Shown here: one piece after another, positions 7,514 through 16,597 of the stretch
Numbering within the stretch: the first letter of the stretch is position 1
How the letters are laid out: the number at the start of each line of letters is the position of its first letter
Origin: Demetria terragena DSM 11295
GTDB taxonomy: Bacteria; Actinomycetota; Actinomycetes; Actinomycetales; Dermatophilaceae
Assembly: GCF_000376825.1 (NCBI RefSeq)
Contig: NZ_AQXW01000003.1
Coordinates: forward strand, 1 to 64,000
DNA: 64,000 bases
Direction: 5' to 3'
Notes under the pieces: model-generated
Seen by the model: only the letters and a program-made list of their open reading frames with translations
Told to the model about the DNA's origin: nothing
Database searches by the model: none
Translations under genes and position numbers: made by a program

Positions 7514-8560
7514 GTGCGTCGAGCGCTCACAATGACGGCCGCGATGACCACCCTGGCCCTCGGTATGACGGCCTGCGGGTCAAGCGAGTCCACCGGTGGC
7601 GATGAGAAAGCCAAGACGACCGACCTGAAGGTCGGGATGGCTTACGACGTCGGTGGCCGCGGAGACCAGTCGTTCAACGACTCGGCCGCTAAAGGCTTGG
7701 ACCGCGCCAAGGACAAACTAGGCGCCAAGATCAAAGATTCCTCGGCTCGTACCGGGGAGTCGGAGTCCGCCCGCGAGCAGCGACTACAGAGCCTGGTCGA
7801 CGGTGGGTTCACCACGGTCATTGCCGTTGGGTACGCCTACGCCGAGGCAGTCGGCAAGGTCGCGAAGGCCAACCCGGACGTCAACTTCGCCATCATCGAT
7901 GACGCGTCGAAGGCTTCGGCCGGCACCAACGTCGCCCAGATTACCTTCGCCGAGCATGAGGGCTCCTACCTCGCCGGTGCGGCTGCGGTCATGAAGTCGA
8001 AGAAGAAGCACCTTGGTTTCGTGGGTGGTGTGGAGACCCCCCTGATCAAGAAGTTTGAGGCCGGCTTCGTCGCAGGTGCCAAGAAGGCTGACCCGAAGGC
8101 CAAGGTCGAGGTCAACTACCTCACCCAGCCACCGGACTTCAGCGGCTTCGCCGACCCCTCGAAGGGCAAGACCGCGGCGCAGGGCATGTACCAAAAGGGC
8201 GCTGACATCGTCTACCACGCGGCGGGCGGCTCCGGCGCTGGTGTGTTTGATGCGACGGCCTCGGCCGGTAAGGGCAACTGGGCCATCGGTGTTGACTCCG
8301 ACCAGGCCAAGACGGCCAAGGCCAGCGTCCGGCCGCTGATCCTGACTTCCGTGGTGAAGAACGTCGACGTGGGTGTCTACGACTTCATCAAGTCGGTTCA
8401 GGTCGGCTCGTTCAAGGGCGGCGCCAAGGAGTTCACGCTCAAGGATGGCGGCGTCAGCCTCGCCACCACCGGCGGCAACATCAAGGACATCCAGCCTGAG
8501 TTGGACAAGTTGAAGAAGCAGATCACCAACGGTGACATCAAGGTGCCGACCAGTCCCTGA
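7514..8560 (+). CDS. BMP-family nucleoside-binding lipoprotein
   Basis: Substrate-binding component of a nucleoside ABC importer. The GTG 7514 start has a well-placed AAGGAG. A signal peptide ends in the lipobox LGMTAC, with Cys21 as the lipidated residue. The mature part shows VGMAYDVGGRGDQSFND, the hallmark opening of BMP/Med/PnrA proteins, plus KKHLGFVGGVETPLIKKFE and DIVYHAAGGSGAGVFDA. It heads a set followed by one double ATPase, two permeases and cytidine deaminase, deoA and add, which points to nucleosides as cargo. Two hairpins separate it from the ATPase gene, suggesting that it is made in excess. Confidence 0.92.
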   Translation: MRRALTMTAAMTTLALGMTACGSSESTGGDEKAKTTDLKVGMAYDVGGRGDQSFNDSAAKGLDRAKDKLGAKIKDSSARTGESESAREQRLQSLVDGGFTTVIAVGYAYAEAVGKVAKANPDVNFAIIDDASKASAGTNVAQITFAEHEGSYLAGAAAVMKSKKKHLGFVGGVETPLIKKFEAGFVAGAKKADPKAKVEVNYLTQPPDFSGFADPSKGKTAAQGMYQKGADIVYHAAGGSGAGVFDATASAGKGNWAIGVDSDQAKTAKASVRPLILTSVVKNVDVGVYDFIKSVQVGSFKGGAKEFTLKDGGVSLATTGGNIKDIQPELDKLKKQITNGDIKVPTSP

Positions 8561-8572
8561 TCGTGACTGACC

Positions 8573-8591
8573 GGGCGCGTTAGGCGCGCCC
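8573..8591 (+). terminator. Short hairpin after the BMP gene
   Basis: Perfect 7-base arms GGGCGCG and CGCGCCC around TTAGG. No T-run follows, so it may act as a 3' stabiliser or processing element rather than a full terminator. Confidence 0.5.
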
Positions 8592-8600
8592 AACCCATCT

Positions 8601-8634
8601 GACCTGGACGGCGCGCTACCGTGCCGTCCAGGTC
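8601..8634 (+). terminator. Strong hairpin between BMP and ABC ATPase genes
   Basis: Perfect 12-base arms (8601-8612 and 8623-8634) with a 10-base loop. There is no T-tract. Position within an operon after the binding-protein gene fits partial termination or mRNA protection. Confidence 0.6.
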
Positions 8635-8682
8635 GATGGTTTCTCAAGCCCCACGACAAGGCCCTGATCAGGAGCGTGTGTT

Positions 8683-10230
8683 ATCAGCCAGACAGCAGCC
8701 GTTGAGCTCCACGGCATCACCAAGCGATTTCCCGGAGTCGTCGCCAACAAGGACATCGAGATTTCGGTCCGCCCTGGCACGGTGCACGCCCTCGTCGGAG
8801 AGAACGGCGCCGGCAAATCGACGCTGATGAAGATCCTCTATGGCGTCCAGCGCCCGGACGAGGGGACCATCACCATTAACGGGACGCAGGTGGAGCTACA
8901 CAGCCCCACCGACGCCATCCAGGCCGGCATCGGCATGGTGTTCCAGCACTTCATGCTGGCCGACAATCTCACCGTCCTCGAAAACGTCGTCCTGGGCGCG
9001 GAGTCGATGCACGGCATCGGTGCCAACGCTCGACGAGAGATCGAGCGCATTAGCCAGGCCTACGGCTTGGGGATCCGGCCCGACGCGCTGGTCGCGAACC
9101 TCGGGGTCGGCGCCCGGCAGCGTGTCGAGATCCTCAAGGTGCTCTATCGAGGGGCCAAGATCTTGATCCTCGATGAGCCGACCGCCGTGCTGGTTCCGCA
9201 AGAGGTGGACGAACTCTTCGGCAACCTGGCCGAGTTGAAGTCCGAGAACCTCACGATCATCTTCATCTCGCACAAACTCGATGAAGTGCTGCAGGTCGCC
9301 GACGAGATCACCGTCATCCGGCGCGGCACCACGATCGACACAGTCGATCCCGCAGCGGTGACCGCACGCCAGTTGGCTGAATTGATGGTCGGCTCTGAGT
9401 TACCCACTCCCGACACCGAGGAGTCGACGGTCACCGACCGCGTCCTGCTGGAACTCACCGACTTGACCCTCCGCTCTGGCGAAGGACCAGCCCTTCTGAA
9501 CGACATCGACCTTACGGTGCATGCCGGTGAGGTCGTGGGAATCGCTGGTGTCGAAGGCAATGGGCAAGAAGAGCTCATCGACATCATCATGGGGATGTCA
9601 GACCCTGACGAAGGACGCGTCACGTTCCTCGGCGAGGACATCACCGACTGGCATACCCGCAAGATCCGCGAGGCCGGAGTCGGCTACGTCCCCGCTGACC
9701 GGCACCGTCACGGTCTGCTGTTGGAGGCGCCGCTGTGGGAGAACCGCATCCTTGGCCACCAGACCCAGGCGCCCAACGTCAAAGGCCAGCGCATCGATGC
9801 CAAAGCCGCCCAGGCCGACACCGAGCGGATCGTCGAGACCTATGACGTACGTACCCCTGGCATTCATGTCACGGCCGGATCGCTGTCCGGTGGGAACCAG
9901 CAGAAACTGATCATTGGTCGGGAGATGAGCCACGCACCCCGGGTGCTGGTGGCAGCACACCCAACTCGCGGCGTCGATGTCGGCGCCCAGTCGGCCATCT
10001 GGGACCACCTACGCGAGGCCCGCCGCGAAGGCCTGGGAGTGCTCCTCATTTCGGCCGATCTTGACGAGCTGATCGGGCTGTCCGACACCATCCGGGTGAT
10101 CCTGCGCGGTGCGTTGGTCGGCGAGTTTGACCCAGACACGGTGACGGCGCAGCAGTTGGGCTCTGCCATGACCGGTGCGGGCGACGAAAGCCCGGATGCC
10201 CGCCTCGACGAGCAGGAGCCGCAGGCATGA
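8683..10230 (+). CDS. Nucleoside ABC transporter ATP-binding protein (two ATPase domains)
   Basis: About 515 residues, RbsA/YufO-type with two ABC cassettes. Domain 1 has VGENGAGKST, a Q-loop at FQHF and LILDEPTAVL; its signature is degenerate (NLGVGARQRVEI). Domain 2 has GVEGNGQEEL in place of a normal Walker A, SLSGGNQQK and AAHPTRGVDVG in the D-loop region. The first strand VELHGITKRFPGVVANKD is encoded upstream of the first canonical start (GTG 8782), so the gene must begin earlier. Between the in-frame TGA at 8665 and 8782 there is no ATG, GTG or TTG in frame. AGGAG at 8670-8674 is 8 bases before ATC 8683, used here as a provisional start. A 1-2 base sequence error after GTG 8678 is the alternative. 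Confidence 0.88.
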   Translation: MSQTAAVELHGITKRFPGVVANKDIEISVRPGTVHALVGENGAGKSTLMKILYGVQRPDEGTITINGTQVELHSPTDAIQAGIGMVFQHFMLADNLTVLENVVLGAESMHGIGANARREIERISQAYGLGIRPDALVANLGVGARQRVEILKVLYRGAKILILDEPTAVLVPQEVDELFGNLAELKSENLTIIFISHKLDEVLQVADEITVIRRGTTIDTVDPAAVTARQLAELMVGSELPTPDTEESTVTDRVLLELTDLTLRSGEGPALLNDIDLTVHAGEVVGIAGVEGNGQEELIDIIMGMSDPDEGRVTFLGEDITDWHTRKIREAGVGYVPADRHRHGLLLEAPLWENRILGHQTQAPNVKGQRIDAKAAQADTERIVETYDVRTPGIHVTAGSLSGGNQQKLIIGREMSHAPRVLVAAHPTRGVDVGAQSAIWDHLREARREGLGVLLISADLDELIGLSDTIRVILRGALVGEFDPDTVTAQQLGSAMTGAGDESPDARLDEQEPQA

Positions 10231-11360
10231 AGTCGACGCTCAAACTTGACCCCCGCGCGATCGGATTGGCCCTCGCTGCACCGGTTCTCGCGCTCCTGGT
10301 GGCCGTGCTGGTCACCTCCGCGCTTCTGCTGATCACCGGCGACCCCGTGGGCGAGGTGTGGCAGCAGATGCTGAAGGCGCCGCAACCCTCCCAGATGGTC
10401 GACATGATCAACTCGGCCACGGTGCTGTTTTTCTCCGCGGTCGCGGTGGCTATCGGCTTCCGCATGAAACTGTTCAACATCGGCGTGGACGGCCAGTACC
10501 GCGTCGCGGCGTTCGCTGCGGCAGCCGTTGGTGGTGAGGCCTGGCTCCCCGGCCCGCTCAACATCGTGCTGATCCTGTTGACCGCGATGGCGTGTGGCGC
10601 GTTCTGGGCAGGCATCGCGGGCTGGCTTAAAGTCACCCGCGGGGTCAGCGAGGTGATCTCCACGATCATGCTGAACGCCATCGCCACCGGAGTCGTGGCG
10701 TGGCTCCTGGCGAGGGTGGCGGCCGATCAGGCCGAAGGTTCCAACGAGATTGGCACCAAGGAACTGCCCGAGTCGTCGCAGATTCCCGGACTGAAGGTGT
10801 TCGCCTCGACCGAGAAGCGGGTCTACGCCCTGGTCATCCTGGCGATCATCGTCGGCGTGCTCTATTGGTACGTCATCAACAAGACCCGCTTCGGCTTCGA
10901 CCTGCGGGCCACCGGCGAATCGGAGTCGGCGGCCGTGGCAAGCGGCGTTGACGTCAAGAAGATGGTTTTCGTCTCGATGCTGCTGTCCGGTGCCGTCGCC
11001 GGCCTAGTCGGTATGCCGCTGTTGTTGGGGGAGAGCTTCAACTACGGCACCGACTTCCAGGCAGGACTTGGCTTCTCCGGGATCGCGATCGCCCTGCTCG
11101 GCCGAAATACGGCTGGTGGCATGGCGCTCGGCGCGCTGCTGTGGGCCTACCTCGAGCGACAAGCAGTCACGCTACCGATCACCACCGACGTCGATGACTC
11201 CATCGTCGAGATCATCCAGGGCGTCATGGTGCTCGCCGTGGTGATCGCCTACGAAGTGGTGCGCAGAATGCGTCTGCGGTTGGAGCAGCAAGAAGTCACC
11301 AAGGAGTTGACCGCCAAGGACACATCACCTGAGGCAGCGACGAGCGGAGGCGACCGATGA
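10227..11360 (+). CDS. Nucleoside ABC transporter permease (BMP-type, first)
   Basis: 377 residues with about ten hydrophobic segments. Contains the BPD_transp_2 features: FNIGVDGQYRVAAF near residue 85, GVSEVISTIMLNAIA and the EAA-like cytoplasmic stretch GFDLRATGESESAAVASGV. Start overlaps the ATPase stop (ATGA) and its own stop overlaps the second permease, so the three are translated as a unit. A large membrane-anchored N-terminus is followed by a charged C-terminal tail. Role: one half of the membrane channel for nucleosides, inferred from the BMP lipoprotein and salvage genes around it. Confidence 0.92.
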   Translation: MKSTLKLDPRAIGLALAAPVLALLVAVLVTSALLLITGDPVGEVWQQMLKAPQPSQMVDMINSATVLFFSAVAVAIGFRMKLFNIGVDGQYRVAAFAAAAVGGEAWLPGPLNIVLILLTAMACGAFWAGIAGWLKVTRGVSEVISTIMLNAIATGVVAWLLARVAADQAEGSNEIGTKELPESSQIPGLKVFASTEKRVYALVILAIIVGVLYWYVINKTRFGFDLRATGESESAAVASGVDVKKMVFVSMLLSGAVAGLVGMPLLLGESFNYGTDFQAGLGFSGIAIALLGRNTAGGMALGALLWAYLERQAVTLPITTDVDDSIVEIIQGVMVLAVVIAYEVVRRMRLRLEQQEVTKELTAKDTSPEAATSGGDR

Positions 11361-12628
11361 GCGTCACGATGACGGGCAAGGTCGAGCAGCCGCATACCCC
11401 CGTGCAAGACATGGCCCGAGCGCGGAAGTGGCAGCTCATCTCGCTGGCGGTCTTCAGCGTCGTGGTGATGCTGTCGGCCCTGCGCGTAGTGACCGGAGCC
11501 GATGACATCGACTCTGCTGGTCTGATCAGCGCAGCGTTGGCCAGCGCGGTCCCGATCGGCTTGGCCGCGCTGGGTGGGCTGTGGTCCGAACGCGCCGGCG
11601 TCATCAATATCGGCCTCGAAGGCATGATGATCCTGGGGACCTGGGGCGCGGCCTACGCCACCCTCACCTGGGGGCCATGGATCGGACTCCTCGGTGGGAT
11701 CGTTGCCGGGCTGTTGGGTGCGGTGATCCATGCGCTCGCAACCGTGGTGTTCGGCGTCGATCACATCGTCTCCGGTGTCGCGATCAACGTCATTGCGCCG
11801 GGCGCTGCGGCCTATCTCGCGTCGCGCACCTTCGCGACCATGGAGGGTGGCGGACCGACCCAGTCCCCGCCGCTTGAGCAGGTGTCGCGGCTGAGCGTTC
11901 CCGGCATCGGTGAGCCACTAGCGGACCTTGAGAAGCAAGACATCTTCTTTGTGTCCGATCTCGCGGGCATCCTGCGTGGCCTGCTCACCAACTTGTCGGC
12001 CGTCACCGTGATCGCCGTGCTGCTCGTGGTCGGATCCTGGTGGGTGCTGTGGCGAACGCCATTCGGGCTGCGCCTGCGCGCCTGTGGTGAGGGCCCCGTC
12101 GCAGCGGAGACCCTTGGCGTCAACGTGGCGCGATACAAGATCATCGCGGTCCTGATCTCCGGCGGAATGGCCGGTCTGGGCGGGGCGTTCTTGGCTCAGA
12201 TTGCGGCGGCTGCCTATCGCGAGGGACAGACCGGTGGACGCGGGTATATCGGTCTCGCCGCCATGATCTTCGGCAACTGGCGACCCGGTGGCCTGGCCGG
12301 TGGGGCACTCCTGTTTGGCTACACCGATGCTGCGCGGCTGCGGGACGCCGGAAACAACATCCACGCGCTCATGTTGCTGGCAGTGCTGTTGTTGTTTGCG
12401 GTGGGTGTCTGGCAGCTGGTCCGCAAGGGCAAGAAACTCCAGGGCATCCTCGCCATCGCCTTCGCTGGTCTCGCGCTGGTCCTCTACCTGACCACCGACA
12501 AGGTGAGCAGTGAGTTGGCGAGCACCACGCCGTACGTCGTCACCTTGTTGGTGATGGGCCTGGCCTCGCAGCGGCTTCGTCCACCAGCGGCCATCGGAAA
12601 GATCTATCGCAAGGGCGAAGGACACTGA
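11357..12628 (+). CDS. Nucleoside ABC transporter permease (BMP-type, second)
   Basis: 423 residues, BPD_transp_2 family, partner of the preceding permease. Recognisable blocks are ERAGVINIGLEGMMILG, DHIVSGVAINVIAPG and GLRLRACGEGPVAAETLGV with YIGLAAMIFGNWRPGG. The C-terminal 80 residues add three further hydrophobic segments beyond the usual core. The stop TGA overlaps the proposed CTG start of the cytidine deaminase gene. Substrate inferred from context. Confidence 0.92.
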   Translation: MSVTMTGKVEQPHTPVQDMARARKWQLISLAVFSVVVMLSALRVVTGADDIDSAGLISAALASAVPIGLAALGGLWSERAGVINIGLEGMMILGTWGAAYATLTWGPWIGLLGGIVAGLLGAVIHALATVVFGVDHIVSGVAINVIAPGAAAYLASRTFATMEGGGPTQSPPLEQVSRLSVPGIGEPLADLEKQDIFFVSDLAGILRGLLTNLSAVTVIAVLLVVGSWWVLWRTPFGLRLRACGEGPVAAETLGVNVARYKIIAVLISGGMAGLGGAFLAQIAAAAYREGQTGGRGYIGLAAMIFGNWRPGGLAGGALLFGYTDAARLRDAGNNIHALMLLAVLLLFAVGVWQLVRKGKKLQGILAIAFAGLALVLYLTTDKVSSELASTTPYVVTLLVMGLASQRLRPPAAIGKIYRKGEGH

Positions 12629-13053
12629 GCGCGAAACCTTCGCCGGACTGGGTCGCGCTGCGCAGCGCGGCCCAGGAGGCGATGGCGTCCGCCTACGCGC
12701 CCTACTCCGGGTTCCCGGTCGGTGTGGCTGGGCTCGTGGACGACGGGCGTGTGGTCAGCGGCTGCAATGTGGAGAACGCCTCGTACGGCGTTGGCCTGTG
12801 CGCTGAATGCGGAATGGTGTCGGAACTTCATCGCACCGGGGGTGGACGCTTGGTCGCGGTCGCCTGCGTCGATGCCGATGGCGGCTTGCTGATGCCCTGC
12901 GGGCGATGTCGCCAACTGCTCTGGGAGCACGGCGGACCCGACTGCCTCATCCTGACGCCGCAGGGAGCGCTGCCCATGCAAGAGGTCCTGCCCCAGGCGT
13001 TCGGGGGCCAGGACCTCGAGCGAGTGGGCCGGCGAACCAAGCCCTCGAGCTGA
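12625..13053 (+). CDS. cdd: Cytidine deaminase
   Basis: Deaminates cytidine and deoxycytidine to uridine forms; zinc-dependent tetrameric type. Zinc and catalytic motifs are CNVENASYG, LCAECGM (Cys and Glu of CAE) and MPCGRCRQLL. The first canonical start is ATG 12682, which begins inside the first helix (MASAYAPYSGF). Family alignment, for example with M. tuberculosis Cdd, requires about 19 more residues, and the frame upstream (SAKPSPDWVALRSAAQEA) fits. The only candidate at the gene junction is CTG 12625, overlapping the permease stop as CTGA; this is a tentative choice. It links the importer to pyrimidine salvage. Confidence 0.85.
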   Translation: MSAKPSPDWVALRSAAQEAMASAYAPYSGFPVGVAGLVDDGRVVSGCNVENASYGVGLCAECGMVSELHRTGGGRLVAVACVDADGGLLMPCGRCRQLLWEHGGPDCLILTPQGALPMQEVLPQAFGGQDLERVGRRTKPSS

Positions 13054-13062
13054 TCTGTTCGA

Positions 13063-13638
13063 TCAGGTGCTGGGCGCCGTCGGGAACTTCGAGGGAATGT
13101 CCTTGGGGAGGGTCGGGATGCTGCTGCGGAAGTCAGTCGGAATCGCCGTGGGGAACTCCGAGGGAATCGACGGCAGTGAGGGCTGCCCAGAGGGTGCGGC
13201 CTGACCCATGCAGGCGATGCTGATGCCCGTGAACGCTCCGGAGTCGGACCGATCCAGCTTGCTGGGGTCTCCGTCCTTCATCGCGTTGAGGGACGTGGCA
13301 CTCAACGTGTCGTAGCTTTTGTCAGCGATGCAGTTGGCCATCTTGTCGTGGTTGAACGTGTTGGCTTTGTCGGTGCGGTCGTAGAACGACTTGAGGCCGC
13401 CGGCCACGTCCGCCTTAGACGGGCGGGTTTGCTGGCCCTCGCTCGAGCTCTGCTCGCTGCCGGATGGCGCCGGTGTGGATGATGCTGCGCTGCCGGGTGT
13501 GCTGGGTGAGTTCGCGGCTGAGGATGGGGACCCGCCGCCTTCGTCGTCACCGAGGAGACCACAGCCAGTGAGGGTCACAGCGGCTGACAGGCCCAACGCG
13601 AGGGCGGCCGCTGGGCGGTACGTAGAGATGTGCAGCAT
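13063..13638 (-). CDS. Hypothetical Ser/Pro-rich lipoprotein
   Basis: 191 residues from ATG 13638. Signal peptide with lipobox TLTGC, so it should be lipid-anchored outside the membrane. A Ser/Gly/Pro-rich linker (about residues 28-70) precedes a domain with two Cys (NCIADKSY and IACMGQ) that may pair. The C-terminal tail repeats a Pro-Ser/Thr-hydrophobic pattern (IPSEFPTAIPTDF, IPTLPKDIPSKFP). No family recognised. It is transcribed against the surrounding nucleoside genes and divides cdd from deoA. Confidence 0.7.
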   Translation of the reverse strand: MLHISTYRPAAALALGLSAAVTLTGCGLLGDDEGGGSPSSAANSPSTPGSAASSTPAPSGSEQSSSEGQQTRPSKADVAGGLKSFYDRTDKANTFNHDKMANCIADKSYDTLSATSLNAMKDGDPSKLDRSDSGAFTGISIACMGQAAPSGQPSLPSIPSEFPTAIPTDFRSSIPTLPKDIPSKFPTAPST

Positions 13639-13770
13639 GGGGGTCTCCCTGAGGGCCGAGCAGTGGGTGAGATCGGACGCCGACATGAGTCGGTACTCCT
13701 CAGACGCATGGACCAGTGGCGGGGTTCCATCCGCCGGAGATTTTCTTTCGGCGGTGACATCATGGTCACC

Positions 13771-15069
13771 ATGAGCGAACCTTTCGATGCTGTTGACCTC
13801 ATCCGCGCCAAGCGTGATCGGCGCGCGCTATCCGGTGAGGAGATCGATTGGCTCGTTGATGCCTATACCCGCGGTGCGGTCGCGGATGAGCAGATGTCCG
13901 CGCTGGCGATGGCCATTCTCCTCAATGGCATGCAGCGCAAGGAGATCGCGCGGTGGACCGGGGCCATGATCGCCTCGGGTGAGCGGATGGAGTTCTCCTC
14001 GCTGGCCCAGCCCACGGCTGACAAGCACTCCACCGGCGGTGTCGGAGACAAGATCACGCTGCCGCTGGCGCCCTTGGTGGCGGCCTGCGGGGTCGCCGTG
14101 CCACAACTATCCGGCCGGGGACTGGGGCACACCGGCGGCACGCTCGACAAACTCGAGTCGATCCCAGGCTGGCAGGCAGCTCTGTCTAACGCGGACATGC
14201 TGGCGCAACTGGACGAAGTCGGAGCGGTGATCTGCGCGGCGGGTGATGGGTTAGCCCCCGCCGACAAGAAGTTGTATGCCCTGCGTGATGTCACCGGAAC
14301 TGTGGAGGCGATTCCGTTGATTGCCTCCTCGATCATGAGCAAGAAGATTGCCGAGGGCACCGGGGCACTCGTGCTCGACGTCAAGGTCGGCTCTGGTGCC
14401 TTCATGAAGGACGTGGCGCAAGCCCGCGAGTTGGCCGAGACGATGGTCGCGCTCGGCACCGATGCTGGCGTACGCACTTCAGCCCTGCTGACCGACATGT
14501 CGACTCCACTCGGCTTGACCGCGGGCAACGCGATGGAGGTCAGGGAATCCGTCGAGGTGCTCGCAGGCGGTGGGCCAGCCGATGTGGTCGAACTGACGGT
14601 TGCGCTGGCGCAGGAGATGCTGGACGCAGCCGGAGTTGAGGCAGACCCGGCGCAGGCCTTGCGTGACGGCCGCGCGATGGACGTCTGGCGTCGGATGATC
14701 GCCGCGCAGGGTGGCGACCCCGACGCCGAGCTGCCAGTCGCCCGCGAGACCCAGACCATCACCGCCGAGCGTGATGGCGTCCTCACCCGACTGGATGCGT
14801 TGCAGGTCGGGGTGGCTGCGTGGCGCCTGGGCGCGGGCCGCGCCCGCAAGGAAGACCCGGTGCAGGCCGGGGCTGGCGTTCAGTTGCACGCCAAGCCGGG
14901 GGATCCGATCCGCGCCGGCCAAACCTTGCTGACCTTGCACACCGACACCCCGGAGCGCTTCGCGCGGGCGCAGGAGGCGCTGGTCGGGTCGTACGACATC
15001 GCTGAGGCCGCAGGCGAGTCCACGCCCTTGGTGTTGGACCGGATCGGGAGCGCCCAGGGTGGAAGTTGA
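13771..15069 (+). CDS. deoA: Thymidine phosphorylase
   Basis: Splits thymidine and deoxyuridine into base and deoxyribose 1-phosphate. 432 residues from ATG 13771; ATG 13762 is a close alternative. The signature region KHSTGGVGDKITLPLAPLV (phosphate loop) is present, followed by SGRGLGHTGGTLDKLESIPG, YALRDVTGTVE, IASSIMSKKIAEG and VKVGSGAFMK. The C-terminal alpha/beta domain contains the WRLGAGRARKEDPVQ block. Product flows to DeoC (27437-28402) after phosphate transfer and to uridine/pyrimidine salvage. Located between cdd and add as in M. tuberculosis. Confidence 0.95.
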   Translation: MSEPFDAVDLIRAKRDRRALSGEEIDWLVDAYTRGAVADEQMSALAMAILLNGMQRKEIARWTGAMIASGERMEFSSLAQPTADKHSTGGVGDKITLPLAPLVAACGVAVPQLSGRGLGHTGGTLDKLESIPGWQAALSNADMLAQLDEVGAVICAAGDGLAPADKKLYALRDVTGTVEAIPLIASSIMSKKIAEGTGALVLDVKVGSGAFMKDVAQARELAETMVALGTDAGVRTSALLTDMSTPLGLTAGNAMEVRESVEVLAGGGPADVVELTVALAQEMLDAAGVEADPAQALRDGRAMDVWRRMIAAQGGDPDAELPVARETQTITAERDGVLTRLDALQVGVAAWRLGAGRARKEDPVQAGAGVQLHAKPGDPIRAGQTLLTLHTDTPERFARAQEALVGSYDIAEAAGESTPLVLDRIGSAQGGS

Positions 15070-15104
15070 CCCCGATCAGTGAGCGCGAGCGGCCGACGCA
15101 CCCT

Positions 15105-15110
15105 TAGAGT
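15105..15110 (+). promoter_or_regulatory. -10 element of leaderless cupin/add promoter
   Basis: TAGAGT is followed by 6 bases and GTG 15117, the predicted first codon and transcript start. Confidence 0.6.
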
Positions 15111-15116
15111 CGGGTT

Positions 15117-15473
15117 GTGCCTGAACTCAACGTAGAACCCGTCCAGATTCCCGTTCCTGGTGGCAAGATCATCTCCGAACACGTCGGAGCCGCCAGCACC
15201 GGACACGCTGCTGTCTCGGTGGCACACATGAAGGCGCCGCCTGGGTGGGACGAGCCGTTCCAGACGCCGGAGTTCGACGAGATCACCGTGGTGTTGACCG
15301 GCACGGTGCTCGTGGATCACGACGGTGGCCAGCTGGAGGTGTCGGCCGGGCAGTCGGTCGTGACGCGCGCGGGGGAGCGGATTCGCTACTCCTGCGGTCC
15401 AGCTGGAGCCGACTATGTTGCTGTATGCCTGCCGGCGTTCACGCCGGACACGGTGAATCGTGAAGGAGAGTGA
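15117..15473 (+). CDS. Small cupin-domain protein
   Basis: 118 residues from leaderless GTG 15117. A single beta-barrel cupin: motif 1 is weak ([18 protein letters not shown]), with DHDGG and the [21 protein letters not shown] strand motif giving the second half. Usual metal-binding His residues are mostly absent, so it may bind a ligand rather than catalyse. It precedes add by three bases and probably shares its transcript, so a role in nucleoside or sugar metabolism is possible but not shown. Confidence 0.75.
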   Translation: MPELNVEPVQIPVPGGKIISEHVGAASTGHAAVSVAHMKAPPGWDEPFQTPEFDEITVVLTGTVLVDHDGGQLEVSAGQSVVTRAGERIRYSCGPAGADYVAVCLPAFTPDTVNREGE

Positions 15474-15475
15474 CG

Positions 15476-16597
15476 ATGCGTCCCGAGATCGTGGCCCTGC
15501 CCAAGGTCCTGTTGCACGACCACCTTGATGGTGGACTACGCCCGCAGACGATCGTCGAGCTGGCCGCGGAGACTGGCTATGACCGGCTGCCGGCTCATAA
15601 TGCCGATGAGTTGGGGGTGTGGTTTCAAGAGAGCGCCGATTCCGGATCGTTGGTGCGCTACCTGGAGACCTTCGAGCACACCGTAGGCGTCATGCAGACC
15701 GAAGCCGCGCTGCATCGAGTCGCCTCGGAGTGCGCGCAAGACCTGGCTGCCGACGGAGTGATCTACGCCGAAGTCCGTTATGCGCCAGAGCAGCACCTGT
15801 CTGCAGGGTTGTCCCTGGAGCAGGTCGTGGAGGCTGTCAACAGTGGATTCCGGGAGGGGGAGCAGAAGGCAGCACAAGCCGATCACCCGATCACCGTGGT
15901 CGCGCTGCTGACCGCCATGCGGCACGCAGCAAAATCGACCGAGATCGCTGAGCTCGCGGTGCGCTATCGGGACCAGGGCGTCGGCGGCTTCGACATCGCG
16001 GGCGCCGAAGCCGGACACCCGCCCACCCGACACCTGGACGCCTTCGAGTATCTGCGGCGCGAGAATGCCCACTTCACCATTCACGCTGGCGAGGCCTTTG
16101 GGCTGCCGTCCATCTGGGAAGCCATTCAGTGGTGTGGCGCCGACCGACTCGGCCACGGCGTACGCATCATCGACGACATGATGCTGGGCGAGGAGTCGCT
16201 CGCAAGCGTAAACGCTCCAGGAGCGCTCGATCCGTCCGATGTTCGCCTGGGGCGGTTGGCGTCGTATGTGCGGGACCGGCGGATCCCACTGGAGATGTGC
16301 CCATCCTCCAATTTGCAAACGGGAGCTGCGGATTCCATTGCAGGACACCCCATTTCGCTCCTTAAGCGAATGCGATTCCGGGTGACCATCAACACCGACA
16401 ACCGACTCATGAGTGGTACCTCGATGAGCAAGGAGTTCCAATTGCTGATCGATGAGGCGGGTTGGAGCATTGAGGATCTGCGGTGGGCGACGATCAACGC
16501 GATGAAGTCGGCCTTCCTGCCGTTCGAGCATCGGTTGGCGATCATCGATGAAGTCATCAAGCCCGGCTATGCGGCGCAGGAGGGGAGAGCCGGGTGA
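15476..16597 (+). CDS. add: Adenosine deaminase
   Basis: Converts adenosine and deoxyadenosine to inosine forms. ATG 15476 has AAGGAG 7 bases upstream; GTG 15470 would have its ribosome site too close. 373 residues, TIM-barrel metalloenzyme: [12 protein letters not shown] supplies two zinc His ligands, [20 protein letters not shown] (third His and catalytic Glu), DRLGHGVRI and [16 protein letters not shown] with the catalytic Asp region. The product inosine can be split by the purine nucleoside phosphorylase at 38230-39063. Its stop overlaps the MarR gene start. Confidence 0.95.
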   Translation: MRPEIVALPKVLLHDHLDGGLRPQTIVELAAETGYDRLPAHNADELGVWFQESADSGSLVRYLETFEHTVGVMQTEAALHRVASECAQDLAADGVIYAEVRYAPEQHLSAGLSLEQVVEAVNSGFREGEQKAAQADHPITVVALLTAMRHAAKSTEIAELAVRYRDQGVGGFDIAGAEAGHPPTRHLDAFEYLRRENAHFTIHAGEAFGLPSIWEAIQWCGADRLGHGVRIIDDMMLGEESLASVNAPGALDPSDVRLGRLASYVRDRRIPLEMCPSSNLQTGAADSIAGHPISLLKRMRFRVTINTDNRLMSGTSMSKEFQLLIDEAGWSIEDLRWATINAMKSAFLPFEHRLAIIDEVIKPGYAAQEGRAG

